A DNA stretch of 32,767 bases from Crenarchaeota archaeon SCGC AAA471-B05. Lineage in GTDB: Archaea > Thermoproteota > Thermoprotei > Gearchaeales > Gearchaeaceae. Position 1 is the stretch's first letter; each line of letters opens with the position of its first letter. Below the pieces are notes generated by a model. It was not told the DNA's origin. It searched no databases and saw nothing but the letters and a program-made list of their open reading frames with translations. Location: contig AQYM01000029.1 of NCBI GenBank assembly GCA_000380705.1, forward strand, positions 68,088-100,854, in the 5' to 3' direction. Below, in pieces: positions 15,493 through 24,468 of the stretch. The translations under genes were made by a program, and so were the position numbers.

Positions 15493-15510
15493 ATTTATTT
15501 ATAAATAAAT
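15493..15510. promoter_or_regulatory. 18-bp perfect AT palindrome between divergent genes
   Basis: ATTTATTTATAAATAAAT is its own reverse complement. A related imperfect copy, ATTTATAAAT, lies at 15553-15562. They lie in the 269-bp gap between the acetoacetyl-CoA synthetase and the aldo/keto reductase, 115-140 nt upstream of either gene. This could be a repressor operator, or chance in AT-rich DNA. The gap otherwise shows only the two promoters. Confidence 0.35.
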
Positions 15511-15646
15511 TTCTATTGATTTTAATTTCAAGATATTCATAAATAATAAAAATATTTATAAATAATATTTGGTCAAACCTAAAATTGGTGTATTTCAAGG
15601 CATTCAGGATCAAAGTAATAAATATAAATTCTAATTATTAATTATC

Positions 15647-16597
15647 ATGGATTACAGATATTTTAAGAGAATAGGGGAAAAAATTTCAGTTATAGGCTTA
15701 GGAACGTGGCAATTTAGTGAAACATGGGGTGTATTGGATTATAATATAGCAAAGTCTATAATAAAAGCAGCAGTTGAGAATGGAATAAACCTAATAGATA
15801 CGGCTGCTATATATGGAAGAGGAAAGAGTGAAGAATTTATCGGAAATGCTTTAAAGGAATTAAATATTAAAAGAGATGAGGTATTTATTGCTACAAAAAT
15901 TCCTGGAGATTTTTTAAATGAAAAGGATGTTTTTAAAGCTGTAAATAGATGCTTGGAAAGACTACGAATTAATGAAATAGATTTGATGCAAGCTCATTGG
16001 CCTCCGATTTGGCATAATTTCCCTACTAAGAATTATATGAGAGCATTGGAAAAATTGGTAGATTTGGGAAAAATAAGATATATTGGTTTAAGCGATTATC
16101 CTGTTGAACTTATAGATGCTGCAAGAGAATGTTTGGCTAAACATGATATCGTTTCAATTCAAGTAAGATATAATTTAGTTGAAAGACATGCAGAAATTGA
16201 ACATATTCCCTATGCAGAGAAAAATGATCTTATGCTTTTAGCTTGGAGTCCAATAGCTAAAGGAGCTTTATCTGGGAAATACAGTCTAGATGATGTTACA
16301 AAATTTAACGATTTAAGGATCAACGATCCTTTATTTCATCCTGAAAATTACAAAGAAGTTTTGAAACTCGTGGAAACTTTAAAGGAAATAGGTAAAAAAT
16401 ATGGAAAAACTCCTATTCAAGTGGCTTTAAATTGGTTAATAAACTATAGCAAAGTAATAATTCCAATACCTGGCGCTAAAAATGATAAGCAAGTTATAGA
16501 AAACGTAGCTTCGGTAGGTTGGAAAATGGAATATAAAGATTGGTATGAAATAGATAAAATAAGCAAAAGCCTCAATATATCTTACGTAACATGGTAA
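15647..16597 (+). CDS. Aldo/keto reductase
   Basis: 316-residue (beta/alpha)8 NAD(P)H-dependent oxidoreductase. Catalytic tetrad all present: D51, Y56 (LIDTAAIYG), K84 (ATKIPG), H117 (MQAHWPP). Cofactor-binding features lie at IGLSDYP, LAWSPIAKGALSGKY and the C-terminal IPIPGAKNDKQV. It belongs with the bacterial-type general aldo/keto reductases (AKR11/12-like); the substrate cannot be told from sequence. TATA-like AATAAATATAAAT at 15619-15631 gives a near-leaderless message starting at ATG 15647. Single gene; downstream is an insertion-element scar. Confidence 0.93.
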   Translation: MDYRYFKRIGEKISVIGLGTWQFSETWGVLDYNIAKSIIKAAVENGINLIDTAAIYGRGKSEEFIGNALKELNIKRDEVFIATKIPGDFLNEKDVFKAVNRCLERLRINEIDLMQAHWPPIWHNFPTKNYMRALEKLVDLGKIRYIGLSDYPVELIDAARECLAKHDIVSIQVRYNLVERHAEIEHIPYAEKNDLMLLAWSPIAKGALSGKYSLDDVTKFNDLRINDPLFHPENYKEVLKLVETLKEIGKKYGKTPIQVALNWLINYSKVIIPIPGAKNDKQVIENVASVGWKMEYKDWYEIDKISKSLNISYVTW

Positions 16598-16660
16598 ATT
16601 TTTAATCATACAAGTTAAAGCTTCGCTATCTATCTTAAATTTCCCCTATTAAAATGAACT

Positions 16661-16690
16661 AAAGCCTAGCCCTTAGGGCGAAAATGAAAC
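16661..16690 (-). mobile_element. Solitary TnpB-type right-end hairpin scar
   Basis: On the minus strand CGCCCTAAGGGCTAGGCTTT has a perfect GCCC-TAA-GGGC hairpin and the ending CTAGGCTTT, the form seen at the right ends (and guide-RNA 3' scaffolds) of archaeal TnpB elements. No transposase reading frame survives upstream on that strand. The rest of 16598-16948 is non-coding; a 75-codon minus-strand frame across it has no credible protein features. The promoter of the next gene lies at its end (TTTAAAAAAATAAAT around 16913-16927). Confidence 0.5.
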
Positions 16691-16948
16691 TTAAAAAGAA
16701 ATTTTTTAGGTTAGAAGGAATCAAGCAATCAGGGCTAATATTGTTATGAAGATTGCTTTCTCCGAATAAAACAGCAATATACAGCAAATAAAATAAATTC
16801 CAATAAATGGTATTCTCTGAACCTCTCGACTGACCGCAAATGACAGATGTAACCAGGAATCGATGATGTAAACTTTTACTTTTCAAGGTGGGGGTCAGAT
16901 AAGCTTAACAAGTTTAAAAAAATAAATATTTTAAAAGTATTTCAAATT

Positions 16949-18406
16949 ATGATTAAATATTTGATAATTTTTTCTCTCATATACCAAACGTTTGTTATTC
17001 AGATTTCATCTGAGCAAATTATGATAATTTACATTAAACCTGATGGAACTTTTGAACCCAGTTATGCACCTTTAAAGGTTGTAGGGAATATTTACATTTT
17101 AACAAAGGAAATAAGAGGAAAATTCGTAATTCAAAGAAGCGATATCGTATTGGATGGAAATAATTATACTTTGTATGGAATAAAGGAATTTGGTTTTAAT
17201 GGAATAGAATTAATTAAAGTTAAAAATTTGATAATCAGAAATTTTAAAATAAAAGATTTTGAGACGGGAATTTATTTAAAAGATTCTAATAATATATTAA
17301 TCAAAAACATTTTTATATTTAATTGTTCTATAGGATTAAATTTAATTAATGTATTTAATTCGAATTTTACTTTAAATAGTATATATTATAATAAATATGG
17401 TATTTATATGGAAAACTCTTATGAAAATTTGTTCAATAATAATTTAATATATGATAACTATTTAGGAGTTTTAATTATAAATTCTGAAAATAATGAATTT
17501 ATAAACAATAGCTTAAAAAATGATTCTTTTTTAATTGACTTCTCTTTTAAAAATAAATTTATAAATAATACTATTAATAATAAACAATTATTGTATTTAG
17601 AAAATATTAAAGATAAATTGATTGAAAATATTGAAGCAGGTCAAATAATTATTTTAAATTCTAAGAATTTAACTATTAGAAATGTTTTGATAAGTAATTC
17701 AGAGATAGGAATATTTATGTATAATTCTAGTTTATTAAAAATTATTAAAAATAAGTTTTTTGAAAATAGTTTTACTTCAATTTATATGGTAAATTCAAAT
17801 TTTAATTTTATTATAATTAATGAAATTTTCAATAATTTTCATGGAATATATTTGAGAAATTCAATGAATAATTCCTTATCATATAATATTTTAACAAATA
17901 ATAAAAATGGAATATATTTTGAATTTTCATTCAATAATTTAGTTGTGAATAATACATTTCAAGAAAATGAAAGAGGAATATATTTATTTAATAGTAATAA
18001 TAATTTTATATATCATAATAATTTTATAAAGAATAATTTTCATGTAGAAACAAAAAATTCTAAGAATGTTTGGAATAAAAAATATCCTGATGGAGGAAAC
18101 TATTGGAGTGATATCAATTGCACTGATAGAAAAAAAGGAGAAAAACAAGATATTGATGGAAGTGATGGAATATGCGATTTGCCTTATATTATTGATAATT
18201 TAAATATAGATAACTTTCCATTTGCAAACGAAATTAAATTTGTAAAAGAAATAAGTTCAAATGAAACTACTTTTTTAAATCCTACACCTACAGAAACAGA
18301 AGTTACTTATTCTAAACAAACTCAGGAATTCCTAGTTTACTTAATAATTATTATTATATCAATAGCTCTTATTGTTTTAATTATTAAAAAATTTAGAAAA
18401 CGATAA
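16949..18406 (+). CDS. NosD-like right-handed beta-helix surface protein
   Basis: 485 residues: signal peptide (1-20), then many PbH1-type repeats of about 22-24 residues with the pattern NxxxNNxxxNxxxGIYLxxS, typical of NosD/carbohydrate-binding beta helices, closing with the characteristic NosD tail (NKKYPDGGNYWSD, then DGSDGICDLPYIID, 370-410). After a Thr/Pro-rich linker (about 430-452) comes one membrane helix (454-476) and a basic KKFRKR end. It is therefore anchored in the membrane with the helix outside. Asparagine content is very high. NosD proper inserts copper in nitrous oxide reductase, but no nos genes are here; other members bind or process sugars, so the function is open. The C-terminal anchor resembles that of the protein at 20708-23659. 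Confidence 0.8.
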   Translation: MIKYLIIFSLIYQTFVIQISSEQIMIIYIKPDGTFEPSYAPLKVVGNIYILTKEIRGKFVIQRSDIVLDGNNYTLYGIKEFGFNGIELIKVKNLIIRNFKIKDFETGIYLKDSNNILIKNIFIFNCSIGLNLINVFNSNFTLNSIYYNKYGIYMENSYENLFNNNLIYDNYLGVLIINSENNEFINNSLKNDSFLIDFSFKNKFINNTINNKQLLYLENIKDKLIENIEAGQIIILNSKNLTIRNVLISNSEIGIFMYNSSLLKIIKNKFFENSFTSIYMVNSNFNFIIINEIFNNFHGIYLRNSMNNSLSYNILTNNKNGIYFEFSFNNLVVNNTFQENERGIYLFNSNNNFIYHNNFIKNNFHVETKNSKNVWNKKYPDGGNYWSDINCTDRKKGEKQDIDGSDGICDLPYIIDNLNIDNFPFANEIKFVKEISSNETTFLNPTPTETEVTYSKQTQEFLVYLIIIIISIALIVLIIKKFRKR

Positions 18407-18429
18407 ATATTTTGTTAACATAGAAATAA

Positions 18430-19238
18430 TTATGCTAACCGCCAAACAAATTCTTTTGCAGGAATAATGGGTGCTCTAAGTCTTACAATAGCTTCTTTTA
18501 ATTTCTTGTTCGCACCAAGAATTTTACCTGGAGTGGCAATAGATTTTATTTTCCAGTAATTCAGAGATTTCTGGTTCAGTAGTATAAGCTATTCTTGGAA
18601 GTGTTTCAATTAAGTATACTTATGAGCCAAAATGCAAAAAAGCCTGACCCAATTCCAAACCTTTAGCTCCTCCTCCTATTACTCCTAATCTAGATGGTAA
18701 CTTTTTATTTCCCAAACATCATCGCTTGTCAATATTTCAGCGCTATTTATACCTTCGATATTTGGTATTGAAGCCCTGGAACCTGTAGCTATTAAGAATT
18801 TATCTCCTTCTATTTTAATTTTTCCTTCTTCTGTATCAACTTCTACAATATTTGGAAAAGTAAAAGTTGCTTTTCCTTTAATTAAATCTACGTTATTATA
18901 ACTTTCGATAACTTTTTCATATTTTTCCTTTCTTAAGTTTTCAACCAATTCTTTAACCCCTTTTATAACTTCTTCAAAATTTAATCTTTTTCCTGTAACT
19001 GTAACTCCTGGAAACTTGCTTGAATAAAATAGCTATGGGAAATTTCCAAAAAATAATTTAAGGGAATACATCCTACATTTACGCATGTACCTCCTATGTT
19101 TCCCTTCCCTATCAAGGCTATTTTTGCTTTTTCTTCTGTTATTTCACTGGCTTTAATGGCAGCAGCAAATCCTGCTGCACCGTAACCTATTATTACAAAA
19201 TCATATTTTCTTTTAATCATATATGATATATTTTTCAT
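18430..19238 (-). pseudogene. Broken MerA/dihydrolipoamide dehydrogenase-like flavoprotein gene
   Basis: The N-terminal half of a class I pyridine nucleotide-disulfide oxidoreductase closest to archaeal mercuric reductase: YDFVIIGYGAAGFAAAIKA (FAD site), GGTCVNVGC with both redox cysteines, then VENLRKEKYEKV, FLIATGSRASIPNIEG, and GVIGGGAKGLELGQAFLHFG (NAD site), EPEISELL. There is a frameshift near 19015, another near 18700, and a nonsense codon in SEVYLIE (GAA to TAA, near 18618). After EPEISELLE the expected second half is absent; the remaining 130 bases carry an unrelated-looking tail (GKILGANKKLKEAIVRL) ending at 18430. Total about 800 bp against 1350 expected. Not functional. Confidence 0.85.
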
Positions 19239-19337
19239 ATTTAATATTTAAATTTTTTATTTTTAATATCTATGAAATAACTATTTGGATTAACTTCTCT
19301 ATTAAGATTTTTATATCTTTTTAAGAATAAAATTAAT

Positions 19338-20711
19338 GTGTTAAAAGACGTAAGAGTAAGGGTTGCATTTTTCACTCTATTGATAACCATCTTTGTTTTA
19401 TTTTTAAGGATTTTAGCCTATTTTTTTAGTGGGAGCTTAGCTATATTAGCTGATAGTTTTCATAGTGTAACTGATATAATTGCAGGAATTTTAGCTGTAA
19501 TATCTTTAAGGGTAGCAATAAAGGAACCTGATGAAGAACATCCCTATGGTCATGGAAAGGCTGAAAGTTTAGGATGTTTGGGTATTTCCCTAGCTTTAAT
19601 ATTTGTTTTTATTTATATCCTATATGAAGCCTTTTATAGATTTCTAAGCGCAAGTTATGAAATAGAATTTGATTTGCTGGTAGCATCATTCTTAACTTTA
19701 ACTATAATAATAGATTTTTGGCGTTCGAGAGTTCTTTTAAAATTTTCTAAGAAGTTTTCTTCACAAGTTTTAGAATCAGATGCATTACATTATAAAAGTG
19801 ATTTCTATGCAACATTATCCATATTAATTTTATCCTTGCTTGTTTATTTTTCGGTTATAAAGGAAAACTTGATTATTTATGTTGATTCTTTCCTAGCAAT
19901 TTTTATTTCGTTTTACTTTGCTATTGCTGGTTTAAAATTAGCGGTAAATTCAATTAATGAATTAATGGATAAGGCACCTGTTGAAGCAATTAAAGCTTTT
20001 GAATTTTCTTGTAAAGAATTAGGAATAAAATGTAAAAATACTAGAGCAAGGAGGGTCGGGAATAAAATTTTCATAGATTCCACCATTATCTTACCTGAAA
20101 AGTTAAGCATTGAAGAAGCGCATAATTTTGCCAATTTAATAGAGGAAAAGACCAAAAATTATCTTAGAAATGAAAAATTGGATATAACTATACATATGGA
20201 AACTGAAGAGAGTGAAAAAATATCTGAAATAACTAAACGTGTTGAAGAAATTGCTAAAAAAACTAAAGGAGTTATGGGGATTCATGACATTAATATAATT
20301 AAGGAAAAGGATCAGTACCATATTAGATTACATATAGAAGTAAGTCCAACTACTACGTTAAAGGAAGCTGGATTGATAGGAAAGAAAGTTGAAGAAAACA
20401 TTAAATCTATGATTAAAGAAACAGCCAGCGTTATGGCACACATTGAACCGAGAAGAATAAATTCCTATGACATTAATAATTTAGTGTTAAGCTTAATTAA
20501 TAAGAATCCTCAACTTAAAAATAACATAAAATTACTATCGGTTAAAACTTTGAATCTGGAAAATAAAGTAATAGTAGATATTAGATGTTTGGTTAAAAAG
20601 AATTTAAAAGTCGAAGAATCCCATAGTCTTATAACTATACTAGAAGGCATGATTAAAGAAGAACTTGGAAGTAATTGTTTAATTACTATAAATTATTCAT
20701 CTGAAGATTAA
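19338..20711 (+). CDS. Cation diffusion facilitator, zinc-type, with three C-terminal domains
   Basis: 457 residues, GTG start with TATA TTTTTATATC at 19307-19316, leaderless. Six membrane helices (about 8-200). The transport site is H42-D46 in helix 2 (ADSFHSVTD) and H151-D155 in helix 5 (DALHYKSDF), the HD-HD set usual for zinc exporters, with HPYGHGK at 68-74. The cytoplasmic part is unusually long: three tandem ZT_dimer-like units at about 213-292, 297-376 and 382-457, each with the helix-strand-strand-helix-strand pattern; the first two end in HMETEE and HIEPRR, the third lost the histidine (INYSSED). Other CDF proteins usually have one such unit. Exports divalent metal using the proton gradient. 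It ends with a four-base overlap with the converging gene. Confidence 0.9.
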   Translation: MLKDVRVRVAFFTLLITIFVLFLRILAYFFSGSLAILADSFHSVTDIIAGILAVISLRVAIKEPDEEHPYGHGKAESLGCLGISLALIFVFIYILYEAFYRFLSASYEIEFDLLVASFLTLTIIIDFWRSRVLLKFSKKFSSQVLESDALHYKSDFYATLSILILSLLVYFSVIKENLIIYVDSFLAIFISFYFAIAGLKLAVNSINELMDKAPVEAIKAFEFSCKELGIKCKNTRARRVGNKIFIDSTIILPEKLSIEEAHNFANLIEEKTKNYLRNEKLDITIHMETEESEKISEITKRVEEIAKKTKGVMGIHDINIIKEKDQYHIRLHIEVSPTTTLKEAGLIGKKVEENIKSMIKETASVMAHIEPRRINSYDINNLVLSLINKNPQLKNNIKLLSVKTLNLENKVIVDIRCLVKKNLKVEESHSLITILEGMIKEELGSNCLITINYSSED

Positions 20712-23659
20712 AGTGGCTTTATTTTCCTTCTGAAAAGTATTATTAATATAGCTGTTGCTGCTATCAAGATTATTAAAATAATTAATAGTATATCTCTGAA
20801 ATCTCCTTTAGGAGTTTGAGTTGGGATTAACGTATTGGTAGTGGTTAAAGTATTCGTTGTAGTAGTTGTTATAATAGTTGTTGTAGTAATCGTTGTCGGT
20901 GATACAAAAGTTGTAGGAGATGTGATTGCTTCTTGAATCTTTTTGGTAAATATAATATCTTCAAAACCTTCTTTACTTATTTTCACGTTGAATTCATCGG
21001 TCTTTTTAAAAACGTAGCTATATATTCCATTTCCTTCATAATTAAGCCTAAGATTGTTAATAATTACTAAGGCTTGTTCTACAGGAGTTTTATCAAATGC
21101 ATAGGTTAATTTAACGTATATTTTAATCTCACTATTTAATTCTTGGTAGAATATTTCATAATTTATTTCATCGAATATTATCGAAACCTTATTAATCTCT
21201 TTAAAGACATTTATAGGATATTTTGAAGATTCAGCTTTGGTAACCGCAAAGAAAACCTTTTTTATTTCATTTGATGAATAAACTATATAAAATAACTTAT
21301 TTTCTTCATCATATTTCGTATAGGTATCGTTGACTAATATTTTAGCTTCTTTTTCTAAGTTTGTATTATCAAATTCATATTTTGCGATAATATAAATTCT
21401 AGCTTCTTTTCCTTTTTGCAATCTTGTAAAGTCTACATTATACTGGATTAATATTCGATCCCAAATAACCTCCGTGTAATTTTTATCAGAATTTGGATTA
21501 ATTGCTACAATACTGTATTTAGTCCAATTAATGCTTGTTATTTTAAAAATAATGCTTTTTGGTTCATCCGATTTATACTTTATATACCAATATTCGTTTT
21601 TATTATCAAAGTACGCTTGGATATTATTTATGTAAATCTTCCCTTCCCTTACCATTTCGTTGTCAAACTCGCTTTTAATTTTAAAGAAAATTGTATAATT
21701 CTCTCCCACATTAACTCGTGCATTATTGGATTTTTCTGAAATTGTTAATCTATCAAATATAACTTCAACACTACCTACGTTATCATCGATCACAGTTAAG
21801 CCGTATATTTCGCTTACTGAGCTAACTTTGAAGGAAAATTTTCCTACATTTTGCGAGCTATATTCTATTTCCCACCTATTATTTTTCCATACAGCTTTAG
21901 TATTATTTATATATACACTACCTTTATTTTCATCGATTTCTTGATTATCATATGCATACTTTAATTTAAACCATACAGTAACCTTATCATTAACGTTTGC
22001 TCTATCATCGCTTTTTCCTTTTTCATAAATTATTATTTTATCCCAAATTATAGTAGGACTGTTCGGTTCTTGTTTAAATGTATACTGGTATATTCCCTTT
22101 GAAGCTGAAGTAATAGAATAAGTAACACTTTTTACTTCATCGCTTTTATCTGTAAATGTAGCAATTCCGTTTGAATCGGTAATAGCTGATAATTGGTTTA
22201 ATTTCAATTCCACATTTGAAGCTATGGATGAGTTTACACTCCAAATAGCTTTTGCCTTTATTGTTACATATTTGCCTACATCTAATCTATAATCCGAAAC
22301 TTCAAAACTTTTAATTACAACTTCATTTGATAAAACTACTAATAAGGAACTTACGTTTTGTTGTGTTTCGTTTACTGAAATATCTTGAAAGATAAAATTA
22401 GGTTGACTAGTTGCTACATCGAAATTGCTAACTTGCAAAGAAATTGTTTGAGAATTAATTGTTAATGTTTGGATTAAAAGAGTTGAAGTTGAAATTGTTA
22501 AAGAAGGACTTGCGGTAGCACCTGTTAAAAATAGAAAATCTGCATATTTGTATAGATTTATGAAACCTTCATCTTTAATTCCTGTAACTATGTATTGTGA
22601 TTTTATATTCAAATCTTTATCCAAGAATAGTATATATCCGTCATAGCTCGAACTTTCCGAATTAGTCGTCCCAACACCTACTATTCCGCCAGTTAAATCG
22701 AAATAGATTTTAGCTAAAGTTTCATTTTTACTCTTACCTAACCTTAACTGTTTCAATACCTGTTGTGTATTATCCAGTTTTAATAAAATAATATCAATAT
22801 CCGCAGGAGATATGGCAAAACCCCCTGAAACATAAAAAGTATTTCCTTCCATTATTATATCAGTAAAGCCGACGTTAAATTGAAGTAAAGTTCCTACAAT
22901 AAATTTTACTGCTTTATAATAATCTCCGTTATTATTTAATATTAAGTAAATACCTCTTGCATAAGGAATTGAATTAACGATTTCTATTCCAATACCTACG
23001 ATATGGATTAATTGATTTTGGTCTATAACTAAAGCTAAAGGAACCGCTCTATAAAAGTTACCCCATTGTTTACTCCAGATCAAGTTTCCGTTCAGATCCA
23101 ATTTTAATATTCTGAAGTTATAATTACCGTTTGAATCACTTCCTGTTGCCAAAGCATAAATATAATTGTCAAAAATATATAGTCTAGTGGATATTTCATC
23201 AAAAGAGCTCCCGAAAGTTTTTTGCCAAATTATATTCCCTGAAGTATCGACTTTAATTAATAATATATCGCTCTTTCCAGCTCCTGAGCTGTTGGTTGAA
23301 GCTAATATGTAGAAGAATCCATCTTTATATTTAAAGTCTGTTGCATTGTCAAAACCATTTCCTCCATACTCTTTTATCCAACTTAAATTACAACTTTTAC
23401 CGTTAAAATTATACTTGCCAAATATAACATTTGTATTTGAACTGGATTTCTGATTTGAGCCTAAAACATATAAATCGTTACCGTTTAAATAGCTTGAAGT
23501 AAAGGTAAAGTTTTCTGACACTTTAGATATAAATTTTTCGCATATAACTTTATAGTTGGAAATATAGTTATCTTGTATAGAATATACAGCTTGGTTTTGT
23601 GAATTAAAATTTAAATTTATTAATGAAATACAAACTAGCAATAGCAGTATTTTTTTCAT
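20708..23659 (-). CDS. Large membrane-anchored surface protein: beta-propeller plus Ig-like repeats
   Basis: 983 residues. Signal peptide 1-20; residues about 60-410 carry SBBP-like propeller repeats (LIKVDTSGNIIWQKTFG, LKLDLNGNLIWSKQWG); 440-905 hold four to five Ig-like repeats of about 95 residues, each starting near WDRIxI, with a YxFDN strand and an INN turn; 912-953 is a Thr/Pro-rich linker; 957-976 is a membrane helix, then RRKIKPL. This is the layout of an S-layer-associated or adhesin-like protein, exposed outside and anchored by its C-terminus. Many N-x-S/T sites predict heavy glycosylation. No enzymatic motif was seen. The gene diverges from the alcohol dehydrogenase pseudogene and ends in a four-base overlap with the CDF gene. 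Confidence 0.8.
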   Translation of the reverse strand: MKKILLLLVCISLINLNFNSQNQAVYSIQDNYISNYKVICEKFISKVSENFTFTSSYLNGNDLYVLGSNQKSSSNTNVIFGKYNFNGKSCNLSWIKEYGGNGFDNATDFKYKDGFFYILASTNSSGAGKSDILLIKVDTSGNIIWQKTFGSSFDEISTRLYIFDNYIYALATGSDSNGNYNFRILKLDLNGNLIWSKQWGNFYRAVPLALVIDQNQLIHIVGIGIEIVNSIPYARGIYLILNNNGDYYKAVKFIVGTLLQFNVGFTDIIMEGNTFYVSGGFAISPADIDIILLKLDNTQQVLKQLRLGKSKNETLAKIYFDLTGGIVGVGTTNSESSSYDGYILFLDKDLNIKSQYIVTGIKDEGFINLYKYADFLFLTGATASPSLTISTSTLLIQTLTINSQTISLQVSNFDVATSQPNFIFQDISVNETQQNVSSLLVVLSNEVVIKSFEVSDYRLDVGKYVTIKAKAIWSVNSSIASNVELKLNQLSAITDSNGIATFTDKSDEVKSVTYSITSASKGIYQYTFKQEPNSPTIIWDKIIIYEKGKSDDRANVNDKVTVWFKLKYAYDNQEIDENKGSVYINNTKAVWKNNRWEIEYSSQNVGKFSFKVSSVSEIYGLTVIDDNVGSVEVIFDRLTISEKSNNARVNVGENYTIFFKIKSEFDNEMVREGKIYINNIQAYFDNKNEYWYIKYKSDEPKSIIFKITSINWTKYSIVAINPNSDKNYTEVIWDRILIQYNVDFTRLQKGKEARIYIIAKYEFDNTNLEKEAKILVNDTYTKYDEENKLFYIVYSSNEIKKVFFAVTKAESSKYPINVFKEINKVSIIFDEINYEIFYQELNSEIKIYVKLTYAFDKTPVEQALVIINNLRLNYEGNGIYSYVFKKTDEFNVKISKEGFEDIIFTKKIQEAITSPTTFVSPTTITTTTIITTTTTNTLTTTNTLIPTQTPKGDFRDILLIILIILIAATAILIILFRRKIKPL

Positions 23660-23695
23660 AAAAATATTAATCTCATTATAATTTTAAAATTTTAT

Positions 23696-24467
23696 ATGAA
23701 AGTAACGTTGCTATATAAGACTGCTAAAATAGAAACAAATCATTTAAATTTGGAGAAAATAGAAATACCAAAGGTAGCAGAAGATGAAGTTTTAATAAGA
23801 ATAAAAGCCTGTGGAGTTTGCAAATCCAATTTGAATATGATCGAAGGAGATTGGGAAGATTTAGGTGTTCCTTCAAAATTTCCCATTTTTCCAGGACATG
23901 AAATAGTAGGAATCGTTGAAAAGGTAGGTAAAAATGTAAGCTGGATAAATGAAGGTGAAAGAGTTGGCGTTCAATCTCTATATAAAACTTGCGGAAAATT
24001 TGAATATCGTTTATCCAGAAGGGAAAATTTATGTTTGGAAGCTGAAATAACCGGAGCAACTGTAGACAGTGGTTATGCAGAATATATGAAGGCAAATACC
24101 TATCATGTATACAAGGTACCTGATAATTTAAAGGATGAAGAAGTAGCACCTTTATTTTGTCCAGGAGTAACAGCTTATAGAGCTGTGAAGTTAGCAGAAG
24201 TTTCCTTTGGTAAAAAAGTGGCAATATTTGGTATAGGAGGTGTGGCTCATTTAGCTTTTAATATAAAGGATTTTAAATTTTCGAATGAACAAATAATAAA
24301 GGGAAGTGTAATAGGTATTAGAATTGATATGAAAAAGGTCCTTGAAATAGCAAGCAAAGGATTAAATTAAAGTTTGCTATGAAATATATAAACTAGATAA
24401 AGTAAATGAGGTGTTGAAAAAGTTGAAAGCGGGGAATATAAGGTTAAGGGGTGTATTAAAGCCTTAA
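23696..24467 (+). pseudogene. Zinc alcohol dehydrogenase gene with internal deletion and frameshift
   Basis: Start reads as a medium-chain alcohol dehydrogenase: GVCKSNLNMIEG, FPIFPGHEIVGIVEKVG, then CGKFEYRLSRRENLC, and the Rossmann start VAIFGIGGVAHLAF. Immediately after that, residues 200-224 read IIKGSVIGIRIDMKKVLEIA, which belongs about 60-70 residues further on, so most of the NAD domain is deleted. A stop follows at 24370; the missing C-terminus is in another frame at about 24372-24467 (YKLDKVNEVLKKLKAGNIR to VLKP). Two of the four structural zinc cysteines are lost (CGxCxxC to CGKFEYR), and the catalytic-loop Asp is Asn. The antisense 166-codon frame over it is a shadow. The peptidase gene starts two bases after its end, suggesting a former operon. 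Confidence 0.88.
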
Positions 24468-24468
24468 A

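Noticed and set aside
16659..16886. 75-codon minus-strand frame
   Set aside because: Lies across a decayed insertion scar, has no promoter or ribosome site, and its ending codons are the hairpin itself; residue makeup is not protein-like.
17250..18060. Repeated N-rich motifs as a DNA repeat array or CRISPR
   Set aside because: The periodicity is of protein beta-helix turns of varying sequence; DNA units are not conserved and there are no unique spacers.
23724..24224. 166-codon minus-strand frame over the alcohol dehydrogenase remnant
   Set aside because: Leucine- and phenylalanine-rich antisense shadow of a recognised coding strand; no independent features.
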